Source: Candidatus Gallipaludibacter merdavium (GTDB lineage Bacteria > Bacteroidota > Bacteroidia > Bacteroidales > Paludibacteraceae). Taken from it: DNA of 35,808 nt. A program made the position numbers and the translations under genes. The notes below the pieces were generated by a model. That model had not been told where the DNA came from and made no database searches. It was given only the letters and a program-made list of their open reading frames with translations. Where the stretch lies: assembly GCA_017694875.1 (NCBI GenBank), contig JADIMG010000028.1, positions 1-35,808 on the forward strand, in the 5' to 3' direction. This document shows, piece after piece, positions 7,906 to 16,912 of the stretch (within the stretch, counting starts at the first letter, position 1; the number at the start of each line of letters is the position of its first letter).

Positions 7906-9147
7906 ATGAAAAAAGTTGTTTTATCATTGGCCATTCTCATGTTGAGCGGTGGCGTAGTATTTGCACAGAAGGCAAATGTAAATAAGGCAAAGAACAAAGC
8001 CTTGTCGACAGAAAATCCTGATTTCGAAGGGGCTCGTGAAGCTATCAAACTGGCTTTGGAAGACCCGACAACTAAAGACTTGGCTAATACATGGTATGTG
8101 GCCGGACTTATAGGCTACAAGGAAAATGAAAAACTTTTCTTGGATGCTCAATTGGGACAGCAAATTGATGAAAGAAAAAAAGGCAAGGCTGTCGTTGAAT
8201 CATATGATTATTTTGTTAAGGCGGATGAACTTGGCCAGATTCCTAACGAAAAGGGTAAAATCAGCGCTAAGCCGCGTCGTGATATCAAACCTAAAATGAT
8301 GGAATATTTTACCAATCAGCTGAACCTTGTAAGTTATGGTGCTTTGCTTTTCGAAGACGACAAAGACTATAAAGGCGCTTACGATGTGTTTATGCGTTAT
8401 CTGAATATTCCTAATTTGCCAATGTTTGCCAATCCTAAAGATCAGGCAAAATTGCCTCAGGATTCAGCTTATCAGATGATTAAGTATTTTGCAGCCCTTT
8501 CTGCTTCAAATGCTAAGATGTCAGATGAGGCTATTGCTCTGTTCCGTGATTTGACCGATGACAATTACGAAACATTGACGGTATATCAATTGCTCTATCA
8601 GGAATACTATCAGGTAAAGGATACAGCTAATTATGTAGAAGTGTTGAAAGAAGGTCACCAGAAGTTCCCGCAAGAACCTTGGTTCCTCCAGAATCTTATC
8701 AACCACTTCATCTTCACCGATCAGAAGAAAGAAGCTATGGTTTATTTGGATGCTGCCATTGAAGCAGAACCAGGCATTGCACAATACCATTATGTAAAAG
8801 GTAATTTGGAAGAAGCATTCGGCAATCGTGATATTGCAATTGAAGCTTTCAAGAAAGCCGTAGAACTTGATCCTACATTGGCTGATGCATATGCTGGCAT
8901 GGGACGTGTTTATTATAACCAGGCTGTAAAGATTCAGGACGATGCTATCAACATCAAGGACGAAGCTGCATTTGAAGCAGAACAAGCAAAGGCTAATGCT
9001 TTGTTTGAGCAGTCTGTTCCTTATTTCAAGAAAGCTGTAGAGGCTGCTCCTGATGATATGGATTACAAACGCACGTTGCGTGCTTTGTACTATCGTTTGG
9101 GCATGGATGCTGAATATGATGCATTGAGTAAGGAAATGGGAATGTAA
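7906..9147 (+). CDS. Exported tetratricopeptide repeat protein
   Basis: 413 aa with a signal peptide (MKK, hydrophobic core LSLAILMLSGGVVF, likely cut at FAQ near residue 21). TPR-type helical pairs fill the rest. The clearest are at about residues 285-320 (AQYHYVKGNLEEAFGN; AIEAFKKAVELDP) and the following DAYAGMGRVYYNQAV. Such proteins scaffold envelope complexes, but no partner is suggested beyond the gyrA linkage. It starts 24 bp after gyrA with no visible promoter and ends 21 bp before a strong terminator, so gyrA and this gene form one transcription unit. The same arrangement is, to my memory, common in Bacteroides. Specific role unknown. Confidence 0.82.
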   Translation: MKKVVLSLAILMLSGGVVFAQKANVNKAKNKALSTENPDFEGAREAIKLALEDPTTKDLANTWYVAGLIGYKENEKLFLDAQLGQQIDERKKGKAVVESYDYFVKADELGQIPNEKGKISAKPRRDIKPKMMEYFTNQLNLVSYGALLFEDDKDYKGAYDVFMRYLNIPNLPMFANPKDQAKLPQDSAYQMIKYFAALSASNAKMSDEAIALFRDLTDDNYETLTVYQLLYQEYYQVKDTANYVEVLKEGHQKFPQEPWFLQNLINHFIFTDQKKEAMVYLDAAIEAEPGIAQYHYVKGNLEEAFGNRDIAIEAFKKAVELDPTLADAYAGMGRVYYNQAVKIQDDAINIKDEAAFEAEQAKANALFEQSVPYFKKAVEAAPDDMDYKRTLRALYYRLGMDAEYDALSKEMGM

Positions 9148-9168
9148 TTTTTGGGAGAACTATAACGT

Positions 9169-9198
9169 AAAAGGATGCATTTAAATGCATCCTTTTTT
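9169..9198 (+). terminator. Terminator of the gyrA operon
   Basis: Positions 9169-9196 form a perfect 28-bp palindrome (AAAAGGATGCATTT and its complement), with the T-run continuing to 9198. It starts 21 bp after the TPR gene stop and is symmetric enough to work in both directions. Confidence 0.85.
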
Positions 9199-9225
9199 GT
9201 AGCAACAGCATAGCGTGTAGCTTTC

Positions 9226-9265
9226 ATGCCGTTTGAACAGTATTTGATTGCTGTTCAAACGGCAT
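9226..9265. terminator. Second hairpin between the convergent gyrA and dapA operons
   Basis: ATGCCGTTTGAACAG and CTGTTCAAACGGCAT form a perfect 15-bp stem with a 10-nt loop. It lies 64 bp beyond the dapA stop and 30 bp beyond the gyrA-operon terminator. A clear T-tract is missing on the minus strand, so it is either a weak terminator for dapA or a 3'-end stabilising hairpin. Confidence 0.55.
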
Positions 9266-9329
9266 TCTATTTAAGGATAATCTCTAATTCTGGTAAGCCA
9301 CAGAAAGGGCAGCATGAGATGTTGGACTT

Positions 9330-10220
9330 TTATGCTTTGACATCGAGTTGGTCAAGCACACGTCTAATCTTTTCGTAGGTAGTGATTGTGGTGGGTACCA
9401 ATGGCAAGCGGAGACGGTTTTCAATGAATCCCATGGCTGCAAGCATACTTTTCACACCAGCTGGATTACCTTCTACAAAAAGCAACTTGATAAGCTCCGT
9501 AAACTGATGATGTATTAACAGGGCATGTTGGTAGTCACCATTGAGCGCCAAGCGCACCATCTTGCTGAATTCATAAGGAAATGCATTGCCAATAACGGAA
9601 ATTACACCCACAGCACCCAATGTGAGCAATGGATAAGTAATGCCGTCATCACCAGATATAACCGAAAAACGCTCGGGCTTGTTTTTTATGATATCGTCTA
9701 TTTGGGTAAAATTGCCCGACGCTTCTTTGATGGCTACAATGTTCGGAAAGTCATGTGCCAGTCGAAGAGTCGTTTCCGGCAGCATGTTCACACCGGTTCT
9801 TCCAGGTACATTATAAAGAATAATAGGCAGTCTTGAAGCTTTGGCTATGGCTTCATAGTGTCGGTATAATCCTTCTTGCGATGGCTTGTTATAATATGGG
9901 GTAACCGACAATAAGGCATCTATGCCGTTGAAATCACTGGTACGTATCTTGTTGACAAGAGTGCGGGTATTGTTTCCTCCCATTCCCAATACCAGAGGAA
10001 CACGACCATGAACGGTTGAGACCACCGTTTGTATAACAGCTTCTTTTTCTTCTTCTGTGAGAGTAGGTGTTTCAGCTGTAGTGCCTAAAACAACCAAATA
10101 ATCTGTTCCGTTTGTAATCTGATATTCGACGAGGCGTTTCAGTGCATCAAAATCAATTTCCCCATCTTGTTTAAAAGGTGTGACCAATGCCACGCCCATG
10201 CCTCTTAGCTTGTTCTGCAT
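9330..10220 (-). CDS. dapA: 4-hydroxy-tetrahydrodipicolinate synthase
   Basis: 296-aa class I aldolase-fold enzyme. It condenses pyruvate with aspartate semialdehyde in the lysine/diaminopimelate pathway. Key residues are visible: Schiff-base Lys in AIKEASG (K165), the Thr pair in GTTAET (T47, T48), the active-site Tyr in YNVPGRTG (Y136), and the Arg of that same motif. GTTAET replaces the usual GTTGES. The start at 10220 (MQNKLRGMG) fits the family; the frame upstream would run into the next gene. A -7 box at 10245-10252 allows independent transcription, 40 bp after the DUF6913-like gene. The gene converges on the gyrA operon. Confidence 0.95.
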   Translation of the reverse strand: MQNKLRGMGVALVTPFKQDGEIDFDALKRLVEYQITNGTDYLVVLGTTAETPTLTEEEKEAVIQTVVSTVHGRVPLVLGMGGNNTRTLVNKIRTSDFNGIDALLSVTPYYNKPSQEGLYRHYEAIAKASRLPIILYNVPGRTGVNMLPETTLRLAHDFPNIVAIKEASGNFTQIDDIIKNKPERFSVISGDDGITYPLLTLGAVGVISVIGNAFPYEFSKMVRLALNGDYQHALLIHHQFTELIKLLFVEGNPAGVKSMLAAMGFIENRLRLPLVPTTITTYEKIRRVLDQLDVKA

Positions 10221-10244
10221 ATTGAATTGTTTCTTTTGCGGTTG

Positions 10245-10252
10245 CAAATATA
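10245..10252 (-). promoter_or_regulatory. -7 element upstream of dapA
   Basis: TATATTTG on the minus strand matches TAnnTTTG and lies 25 bp before the dapA ATG. No clear TTTG is found 19-21 bp further up, where the stop codon region of the preceding gene lies. It may be an internal promoter or need an activator. Confidence 0.45.
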
Positions 10253-10260
10253 CAACTTTT

Positions 10261-10803
10261 TTAGTGTTTTGAGCGAATGCTTCTAAGGTAAAAGCGCATT
10301 TGTTCAAACAAATAATTAGTTTCTTCTTTTGAGAAAAAGGACTCGCTGGGAGGACAGTCAGGCATCTGAATCATGATATCCGGCTCCTGGAGATATTTTA
10401 TCTTTGCTCCAACCTTGCATGAAGCATTGGAGTATAGCTGTAGATATTCAAGGGGGATAATTGATAGGCAGCTGAAATTGAGCAATAGGTCATAATCGTT
10501 TTTTAGCAGAATATCCATAATGGATTTTTGAGGTAAACCGAGCATACCGGTTTCTTTACTTGAAAATGTAACGATGCAATCGGTTTGATATGTCCCCCAT
10601 TTTTTCCTTTGAACATAACCAATGGCGGTTACGGTTTTTCCGTCTTTTTTGAGTTGGTCGATAATCTGGAATATGATTTGGTCGTTATCGCGACCATGGC
10701 TTTGAAATAATAGCAGTATGTGTTTGGCCTCCTGATAGGAAACAAATGATTTTTCTTCCCTTTTGTATTTACGCTGCCTCCTTCTGAAATTCCATTTTTT
10801 CAT
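10261..10803 (-). CDS. Conserved Bacteroidota protein, DUF6913-like
   Basis: 180-aa cytoplasmic protein with no signal peptide and a very basic N-terminus (MKKWNFRRRQRKYKREEK). It then shows alternating helices and strands (HILLLFQS; AIGYVQRKKWG; DYDLLLNFS; YLQLYSNASCKVGA). It resembles the family I know as DUF6913, often seen just upstream of dapA in this phylum; the number is from memory. Function is unknown. The start at 10803 was chosen because the promoter at 10836-10867 predicts transcription from about 10829, and the longer frame (to 10866) would begin inside the promoter. dapA follows after 40 bp. Confidence 0.72.
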   Translation of the reverse strand: MKKWNFRRRQRKYKREEKSFVSYQEAKHILLLFQSHGRDNDQIIFQIIDQLKKDGKTVTAIGYVQRKKWGTYQTDCIVTFSSKETGMLGLPQKSIMDILLKNDYDLLLNFSCLSIIPLEYLQLYSNASCKVGAKIKYLQEPDIMIQMPDCPPSESFFSKEETNYLFEQMRFYLRSIRSKH

Positions 10804-10835
10804 ATTCTGCAACCTTCCTTTAATTATTCTATTCG

Positions 10836-10867
10836 CAAAGGTAAGGCAACTTGCTTGTAATGACAAA
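10836..10867 (-). promoter_or_regulatory. Promoter of the DUF6913-like gene and dapA
   Basis: Minus-strand TTTG (10864-10867), a 20-bp spacer and TACCTTTG (10836-10843), an exact consensus match. The leader to ATG 10803 is about 26 nt. Confidence 0.75.
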
Positions 10868-11001
10868 CTGCAGTGCCGAAATAAGTGTAGAATTGCGTTT
10901 GATTTTGTGAAGTACTATTCAAAACATATTTAGTTGCTACAGAGTGCAAGATTGGTTATAAGGGAAACAAAAGCGCCTTGATGAAAGTTTTTTCTGAAAA
11001 T

Positions 11002-11127
11002 GATGCGACCCTTCAAGGTCTGTCAGAATATGTAAGATGAAAGGCACTTGAGATAAAGGAAATTAACCGTTGTAAATGACGGAACTGGAATCAAGATAGC
11101 AAAGTAGATAGGCTGCATAGTATGACA
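11002..11127. repeat. Composite palindromic repeat, copy 1
   Basis: GATGCGACCC (11002-11011) followed after 9 bp by a 107-bp imperfect palindrome (11021-11127). The palindrome opens TGTCAGAATATGTAAGATG and closes ATAGTATGACA. The centre holds TTGTAAATGACGG (11070-11082). The same blocks, order and spacing recur at 24401-24548, and a short form lies at 21936-22029. It is 11 bp beyond the stop of the outer-membrane receptor gene. The rest of the gap 10868-11001 contains nothing I recognise. Confidence 0.75.
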
Positions 11128-11138
11128 CATTGTCTTTT

Positions 11139-13586
11139 TTATGGATGTTTGGAGCTTTCGGTATTGCGATTCAGTTCCTCTACATTACCTACGTTGCGCC
11201 GTTTGGTTGGTTGACCGTTATTGCCAAAACGGTAGCTCAATGATACCCGTGCGGCAGTAGAGTTCCATCGGAATACTTGTGTGTAGATACTGTTGTTGCC
11301 GCTTATTTTCTGAACTAGTGTGGTCTTACCGGAATTGAACACGTCGGCAACGGTCAGGGTTACGCTCAGACGGTCGTCCTTGAGAAAATTTTTCTTGACA
11401 GACAGATCCATCGAACCGACCCAATTCTGTCGGCTGTATGCCCATACGGCAGGCGATGAACCCCAACCGCTTAATTCAATGCGGAAACGCTTGGGCAACA
11501 GAAGATTCAGGCTGCCATAGGCATACCCGTATATGCTAAGTGGGATAATTTGTTGCAAGGGATTGCTGATGGTTTCGTCAAAGACTGTCAACATGCCCGA
11601 TATAATGGCGGTGGTAGTAAGCCAGTTTTTTACTATCGGAAGTTCTGACAAGGACACACTGAGATAGCCGTTTTGTGAGGTAGCAAAGTTTTCCCAACGG
11701 TAATGTTTGGTAAGTCCTTCCAATTTGAATAACACTGCTGTTGGTACATTATTGGCATAAGAATAACCCGCAGAAAGGTTGACATGATATCCCCATCCAT
11801 AATCCAGCTGTAAATTATGAGAAAGTGATGGCTTGATGGCTGGATTGCCATATAGGTATGACTCTTCCGAACCTTGCGTATTGGCTATAGGATTGAGTTG
11901 CCAATAGCCCGGACGGTTGATGCGCGATGTGTAGGAAAACGAAAAACGGTGTTTCTCATTGGGAGTATAACCTACAAATATGGTTGGAAATACGTTGAAA
12001 TAACGTTGTGTGGTTGCTGTGTCTCCCCATGTTCCCAATACATCGGTATATTCTCCTCGTAGCCCTCCTTTGATAGTCCATTGCTCGCTTAGTTTGGCTG
12101 AAAAAGTGGCATATAAAGCACCGATTTGTTCTGTGTAGCGTAGTTGGGTTTTGTCTGGGTCTCCTGCAACAGGAGGAGTGGAACTGGACATCATCCATTG
12201 CTGGTTGTCATAATGGGTAGTCGTGTGGGCATATTTGGCGCCTGCTTCTAAAAAATATTTTTCACCGAACGCATGTTGGAAATCGGCCTTGCCGGAATAT
12301 ACATCCATGCGGTTGCGTGTATGCTTGTTGTAGAGTTTGTAACTGAAAGGATGGGTATTGTTATCTTGCATATAGGAATAGAGCCTGTCCTGTTCTTCAT
12401 AGTTGTTGGATGATACATAATCGGCATTGAATGTGATTTCCGACGACTTTTCCTCATCAAATACCAATGTATAGTTGAGATTGGCGGTATAGTTGTTTCT
12501 ATTGTTAAAACTTTTATCTTCCATGGTGCCCCGTTGCGCAATACTATCGGCTACCATGACTTCTGAATGATAGTCCAATTGAGGTCTTTTCCCTTCGCCA
12601 CCATTGTAAGAGAAAATAAAACCGAGGGTGTTATGTTTGTTGAGGAAGAAATCGTTGGCAAAGCGTACGCTGGTATAATATCCCAGATTGTTGGTTAATG
12701 CATATTCTTTCTGTAATAACTGTTCATCTGATATGGAATTGTTGCTAGAGGCTACAAAGAAGTTGTCATATCCGCCTCCAGACAAATTGAGCACGGAGTT
12801 GCTGATGGGTGAGCGGTAACTCAGCATGGCAGAACCGTTGCCTTGCTGGAAATAATGTTTTTTATAAGGTTGGCTGGTATAGCTGGCTGCTATGTTACCG
12901 TTCAGACCTTCCAGTCGGCTCCGTTTCATCCGTAAATTGATGATGCCCGCTTCACCTGCAGCGTCATATTTGGCCGATGGATGGGCTATCACTTCCACTT
13001 TTTCAATGGTTTCGGCAGCAGTTCCTTTCAATAGGGCTTGCAGGTCTTCACCAGATAGGTAAGAAGGGCGTCCGTCTATCCATATGCTCACGTCTTTTCC
13101 GTTGCGTTTGATATTGCCGTCTTTGTCAACGCTCACCCCCGGCACTTTACGCAATAGGGCTATGGCGTCTTCTCCCTGGATGCTCAGCATGGATTCAACA
13201 TTGACAACGAGTTTGTCCATTTTTTGTTCTATCAGGGGCAGTTTTCCGACAACAACCATGTCTTCCAGTGTTTCGCTCACGGGTTGGAGAAACAAACTGT
13301 CGGGGAGCTGCCTCCGTAAAGGCTGACTATAGCTGTGATATCCTACAAATGATATGCGCAGGAACAAAGGAATATCCTGTGGCAGGGCCAGTTGGAAGCC
13401 TCCCTGCTCATCCGTTACTGTGCCTGTAAGGAGGGTGCTGTCAGTAGTCAGCAATGATACCGTACAGAAAGCTAACGGTTCGCGGGTGGAGGCGTCATAT
13501 ACCTTGCCTTTCAGTTGCTGTGCATGAAGACCGAGAGAGGATAAAAGGAATGCCCCAAATAATAGTAGTGTATGTTTGTGTTGCAT
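11139..13586 (-). CDS. Outer-membrane beta-barrel receptor (TonB-dependent type, OMP_b-brl family)
   Basis: 815 aa. A signal peptide (hydrophobic core LLLFGAFLLSSLGLHA, cut near residue 22) precedes a carboxypeptidase-regulatory-like beta sandwich (about 24-110). Next is a plug domain (about 135-222: LLRKVPGVSV, IDGRPSYLSG, AGIINLRMKR) and a long beta-barrel with alternating aromatic strands to the end. This matches the outer membrane beta-barrel receptor family related to SusC. No SusD partner, sugar enzyme or anti-sigma factor lies beside it, so a polysaccharide locus is unlikely; the substrate is unknown. The start is 3 bp after the pdxB stop, so the two are translationally linked. A composite repeat begins 11 bp past its stop. 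Confidence 0.88.
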   Translation of the reverse strand: MQHKHTLLLFGAFLLSSLGLHAQQLKGKVYDASTREPLAFCTVSLLTTDSTLLTGTVTDEQGGFQLALPQDIPLFLRISFVGYHSYSQPLRRQLPDSLFLQPVSETLEDMVVVGKLPLIEQKMDKLVVNVESMLSIQGEDAIALLRKVPGVSVDKDGNIKRNGKDVSIWIDGRPSYLSGEDLQALLKGTAAETIEKVEVIAHPSAKYDAAGEAGIINLRMKRSRLEGLNGNIAASYTSQPYKKHYFQQGNGSAMLSYRSPISNSVLNLSGGGYDNFFVASSNNSISDEQLLQKEYALTNNLGYYTSVRFANDFFLNKHNTLGFIFSYNGGEGKRPQLDYHSEVMVADSIAQRGTMEDKSFNNRNNYTANLNYTLVFDEEKSSEITFNADYVSSNNYEEQDRLYSYMQDNNTHPFSYKLYNKHTRNRMDVYSGKADFQHAFGEKYFLEAGAKYAHTTTHYDNQQWMMSSSTPPVAGDPDKTQLRYTEQIGALYATFSAKLSEQWTIKGGLRGEYTDVLGTWGDTATTQRYFNVFPTIFVGYTPNEKHRFSFSYTSRINRPGYWQLNPIANTQGSEESYLYGNPAIKPSLSHNLQLDYGWGYHVNLSAGYSYANNVPTAVLFKLEGLTKHYRWENFATSQNGYLSVSLSELPIVKNWLTTTAIISGMLTVFDETISNPLQQIIPLSIYGYAYGSLNLLLPKRFRIELSGWGSSPAVWAYSRQNWVGSMDLSVKKNFLKDDRLSVTLTVADVFNSGKTTLVQKISGNNSIYTQVFRWNSTAARVSLSYRFGNNGQPTKRRNVGNVEELNRNTESSKHP

Positions 13587-13589
13587 TGT

Positions 13590-14561
13590 TTATCGTAACT
13601 TGTATTCGTCACGCAATTTTTCCAGTTGGTCGGGTGCCTGCATGAGTAATTGATGGTCCACCATGATGTCGTAGGGAGCGTTGGGATTGTAGTTGCTTGG
13701 TAGCGGAGCTTCCCAGTTCATCAGTTCTTCCCAATGATAAAAGCGGGCAATGCCTTGTACGGATAGGGTAGTGGCATTGGCTTTACCTTGAAGTGAATAG
13801 CCGGCTATGTGGGGTGTTCCTGCACATACTTTGTGCAACAGTTCCTGATTGAGGCGGGGCTCGCCTTCCCAGCAGTCAATGATGCTTCTTGATGTGTAGG
13901 GCGATGCCAGTAGGGCTTGTTCGTCTATGATGCCTCCTCTGGCTGCGTTGATAAGGCATGCTTCTGGCTTGAGCTGTTGCAGGAAAGCGGCATTGCACAG
14001 ATGGTAAGTCTTGTCTTCACCTTCTTTGATAAGAGGGGTATGGAATGTGATGATGTCAGCCTCACGGGCTATTTTTTCCAAACTGCAAAAACCAGCTTCT
14101 CCTTCCTTACGTGCACGTGGTGGGTCATTGCGGAGTACGTGCATGCCCAGCCGTTCTGCCATGGCGGCTACACGTGTACCTACATGTCCCACTCCGACTA
14201 CACCAAGCGTTTTTCCTTTCAATTGGAATCCCTTTTGCTCTGCCAAGTAGTGGAGGGCACCCTCTACATATTGTCTTACAGCATCAGCATTGCATCCGGC
14301 TGCGTTCTGCCATGTGATGCCATGTGCCTCACAATAGCAGGTGTCTATATGGTCAAAACCGATAGTGGCAGTGGCAATGAAACGCACTCGGCTATTGGCC
14401 AACAAGGTCGCATTGCAGCGTGTACGCGTACGGATGATAAGGGCATCGGCGTTTTTTACGTTTTCTGTTGTGAATTCTTCTGGCGACAGGTATTCTATTT
14501 CTCCATGGGGTTCGAGTATTCCCTGAATGAAAGGAACATATTTGTCTATAAGTATGCGCAT
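13590..14561 (-). CDS. pdxB: Erythronate-4-phosphate dehydrogenase
   Basis: 323-aa NAD-dependent D-2-hydroxyacid dehydrogenase that acts in the DXP-dependent vitamin B6 (pyridoxal phosphate) pathway. The Rossmann motif GVGHVG is at residues 123-128. The catalytic set appears in order: Arg in INAARGGIID, Glu in CWEGEP, and His in TPHIAGYSLQGK. That last block is the PdxB signature separating it from SerA-type enzymes. The protein is about 55 residues shorter than E. coli PdxB and ends soon after the start of the C-terminal dimerisation region (LRDEYKLR). I think short ends are usual in this phylum, but truncation is possible. No other pdx gene is in the window. Confidence 0.93.
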   Translation of the reverse strand: MRILIDKYVPFIQGILEPHGEIEYLSPEEFTTENVKNADALIIRTRTRCNATLLANSRVRFIATATIGFDHIDTCYCEAHGITWQNAAGCNADAVRQYVEGALHYLAEQKGFQLKGKTLGVVGVGHVGTRVAAMAERLGMHVLRNDPPRARKEGEAGFCSLEKIAREADIITFHTPLIKEGEDKTYHLCNAAFLQQLKPEACLINAARGGIIDEQALLASPYTSRSIIDCWEGEPRLNQELLHKVCAGTPHIAGYSLQGKANATTLSVQGIARFYHWEELMNWEAPLPSNYNPNAPYDIMVDHQLLMQAPDQLEKLRDEYKLR

Positions 14562-14586
14562 GTTTTCGTTTATTTGAAATAGCTTG

Positions 14587-14594
14587 CAAATGTA
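14587..14594 (-). promoter_or_regulatory. -7 element upstream of pdxB
   Basis: TACATTTG on the minus strand matches TAnnTTTG, 25 bp before the pdxB ATG. A TTG occurs with only a 17-bp spacer, shorter than usual, so the -33 box is weak. Confidence 0.45.
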
Positions 14595-14647
14595 GTTATT
14601 TGCGTGAGTTGCAACATCGGTATGAGCTGTTTTTTTGTATCATTTTT

Positions 14648-16534
14648 TTACTCTCTTTCAATGACACTCATGCCGCTGCTGTTTTCGTTTAGCTGCTTGG
14701 GTTGGCCACTATAGCTCACATGGCTCATGCCCGATACGTCTATGTCGAGTGATTCGCTGGCATATATTTCGGCGGCACTTGCTCCGGAGCATTCAATGGT
14801 GCATGCGTTGGCATGAAGATTTTTTGCAGAGATATTGCTGGCGCCACTTGCTTCATAATTCACTTTTCCGGCTTTCCCTTTTAAATTCATGTTCGAAACG
14901 CCGCTCACTTCAAAATCGACTTCATTTGCTTCTATATAGCTTTCAATATTACTTGCTCCGCTTGCTTCAATTTTGAATAGTTCTGCGCAAATGGCTCCTT
15001 TCAATTGGCTGGCTCCATTCAGTTCCATATATAGTTGGGGACTGTACAGCGTGTCGGCAATAAGGATGTCGCTTGCTTTGCTTGCTTCAATACGGTCGAT
15101 TTGGTGCAGGTCAGTTGACAAGGTGACGACTACTGCTTTTATGTCCTTATTGCTTTTTAGCCATTGGAACAAGGATTCGTCTTGGTCAACTGAAGTGTTT
15201 TCTATGTATAATGTGCCGTTTTTGACCGTAATGATTGGCTCTTTATCGTAATGACTAACTGTGACAATGCGGTTCTGATTCTGTTGCAGGGTCAGTTGGA
15301 TAGGACCTTTTAGACGGATATGGTTAAAAGCAGGCAAGTCAGTCTTGATGATTTGTCCTTCAGTGTTCTTATAGGGGTCTGCACAATTGACCTGTCCGAA
15401 TGATACGGGTGTAATGTTTGCCGTACAATTGGCATTACCGGTAGGTGTATAGCAGCTGTCTTCTATGATTTCCTCAATGGTTTCTTCTATGTTGTCAGAG
15501 CCTTTTAATATTTGTTTTCCAACCTCTCTTATGCCGCTTGAATAGAAACAACTGAAAGTGAGTGCGCTCAAGGCAATGAACCATACTACCAGGAAACTGA
15601 TGTTGAATGACTTGCTGGTCCATTTACGTTTGCTGATGAGGCTGATAAGACCGCCTATAATAATGATGATAGGGCATATCACCAACAGTATGCCAGATAC
15701 TGTGATGACAGTTATTTGCCAAGGTGCTACTCCGAAAGCGGCCCAATTCCATTCAAATGGTAATGCCATTCCGGCTATGCCCAATCCCATTCCGGCAGAC
15801 CCTAATCCAAACAAGGTGGCTAACAGGGCTATGCCTACAGTAAAAAGAACTATTAAGCCGATAAGTCCAAAAAAGCCAATGATACAGAAAAATATGATTT
15901 TGGCAATAACGCCAGCTACTTTGCTGATGGTTTTGGCAGCCTTGTTTTCTTCTGTGTTTTTTTCCACTTGACTGGCTATGTTGTCAATGGTTACTTTCTC
16001 ACCGCGCATTTCCAATTTTTGGGCGGTACTTTTGGCTGCCGGGGCAATGAGCCAAACCAACAGATAAATGAAAATAGGCCATACTTGGAACGAGAAGAAC
16101 AACAGTAATCCGCAGAATAAGGCCATTCCAAGGCGTACCCATACCATGTCCCAACCCAGATAGGCGGCCAACCCGGCAGCCACACCACCTATCATGCCGT
16201 TTTCTTCGTCGCGGTAAAAGCGTTTCTTGTGTTTTTTGTTTTCCGGTTCAGCTTGTTCTTCGCTGGCTTCGTCAGAGTAGTCGGTAGGCTGTCCGAGCAT
16301 GTCAATGATTTCCTGAACCATTTCCATGTTTACTACTTCCTGACGTTTTTGGCGTAGCTTTTCTGTAAAAACTTCGCCTATGCGGGCTTCAATGTCAGCA
16401 ATGATTTCGTCTTTGTCATCGTTGACATTCAAATGTGCTCTTACTTGGGTAAGGTAGTCGTTCAGTTTTTGGTAGGCATCCTGGTCAATGTGGAATGCGA
16501 TGCCGTTCAGATTAACAGTGAGCGTTTGTTTCAT
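14648..16534 (-). CDS. PspC-domain membrane protein with C-terminal head-GIN (DUF2807) domain
   Basis: 628 aa. The N-terminal 90 residues are charged and resemble DUF1700/HAAS-like leaders (QKLNDYLTQVRAHL). A PspC domain follows at about 104-167 (GMIGGVAAGLAAYLGWD, then two hydrophobic spans). More transmembrane segments occur at about 205-345, including a Gly-rich stretch with repeated FGLGSAGMGLGIAGMA. The C-terminal part, about 395-615, is a right-handed repeat of the head-GIN/DUF2807 type (FNHIRLKGPIQLTL; repeating EASGASNI, EVSGVSNM, ECSGASAA), predicted to lie outside the inner membrane. PspC proteins elsewhere sense envelope stress. Placed 9 bp after a PadR repressor gene, it is probably the regulated target. 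The PspC-GIN fusion is common in Bacteroidota; the ligand is unknown. Confidence 0.88.
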   Translation of the reverse strand: MKQTLTVNLNGIAFHIDQDAYQKLNDYLTQVRAHLNVNDDKDEIIADIEARIGEVFTEKLRQKRQEVVNMEMVQEIIDMLGQPTDYSDEASEEQAEPENKKHKKRFYRDEENGMIGGVAAGLAAYLGWDMVWVRLGMALFCGLLLFFSFQVWPIFIYLLVWLIAPAAKSTAQKLEMRGEKVTIDNIASQVEKNTEENKAAKTISKVAGVIAKIIFFCIIGFFGLIGLIVLFTVGIALLATLFGLGSAGMGLGIAGMALPFEWNWAAFGVAPWQITVITVSGILLVICPIIIIIGGLISLISKRKWTSKSFNISFLVVWFIALSALTFSCFYSSGIREVGKQILKGSDNIEETIEEIIEDSCYTPTGNANCTANITPVSFGQVNCADPYKNTEGQIIKTDLPAFNHIRLKGPIQLTLQQNQNRIVTVSHYDKEPIITVKNGTLYIENTSVDQDESLFQWLKSNKDIKAVVVTLSTDLHQIDRIEASKASDILIADTLYSPQLYMELNGASQLKGAICAELFKIEASGASNIESYIEANEVDFEVSGVSNMNLKGKAGKVNYEASGASNISAKNLHANACTIECSGASAAEIYASESLDIDVSGMSHVSYSGQPKQLNENSSGMSVIERE

Positions 16535-16543
16535 AAGGCTTTC

Positions 16544-16885
16544 TTATAAGGAGATTTCTTGTTTCATTTGATGTAGGTTGTTTACGGTGTTGGCAATGCT
16601 GCTCCATTCTTTTTCCAATTCTTCGAGCAGTGTTTCGCCTTCGGCTGTGATGCTGAAATACTTGCGTGGCGGACCGGAGGGTGATTCCTGCCATTGGTGT
16701 ACAAGGACTCCGGCGTTCTTCAAACGTGAGAGCAAGGGATAAAGCGTGCCTTCCACCACCAGCAGGTCGGCACTTTTCAGTGCTTCCAATATCTCGGTGG
16801 CGTAGGCAGGCCTCTGCTTCAAAATGAGGAGGATGCAATATTCCAGCAATCCTTTACGCATTTGAGAGCGGATGTTTTCAATCAT
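16544..16885 (-). CDS. PadR-family transcriptional regulator
   Basis: 113-aa winged-helix repressor of the short PadR-s2 type. It has helix MRKGLLEYCILLILK, the YATEILEAL helix, the recognition segment VEGTLYPLLSRLKNAGVL, and the wing ESPSGPPRKYFSITAEG. The C-terminal helix (EELEKEWSSIANTVNNL) serves dimerisation. It is the first gene of the operon with the PspC/GIN gene 9 bp downstream. Two palindromes centred on AGTACT in its own promoter suggest autorepression. The inducer is unknown; membrane-active compounds or phenolics are typical for the family. Confidence 0.93.
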   Translation of the reverse strand: MIENIRSQMRKGLLEYCILLILKQRPAYATEILEALKSADLLVVEGTLYPLLSRLKNAGVLVHQWQESPSGPPRKYFSITAEGETLLEELEKEWSSIANTVNNLHQMKQEISL

Positions 16886-16912
16886 ATACGAATAACTATT
16901 TGTTCAACGCTG

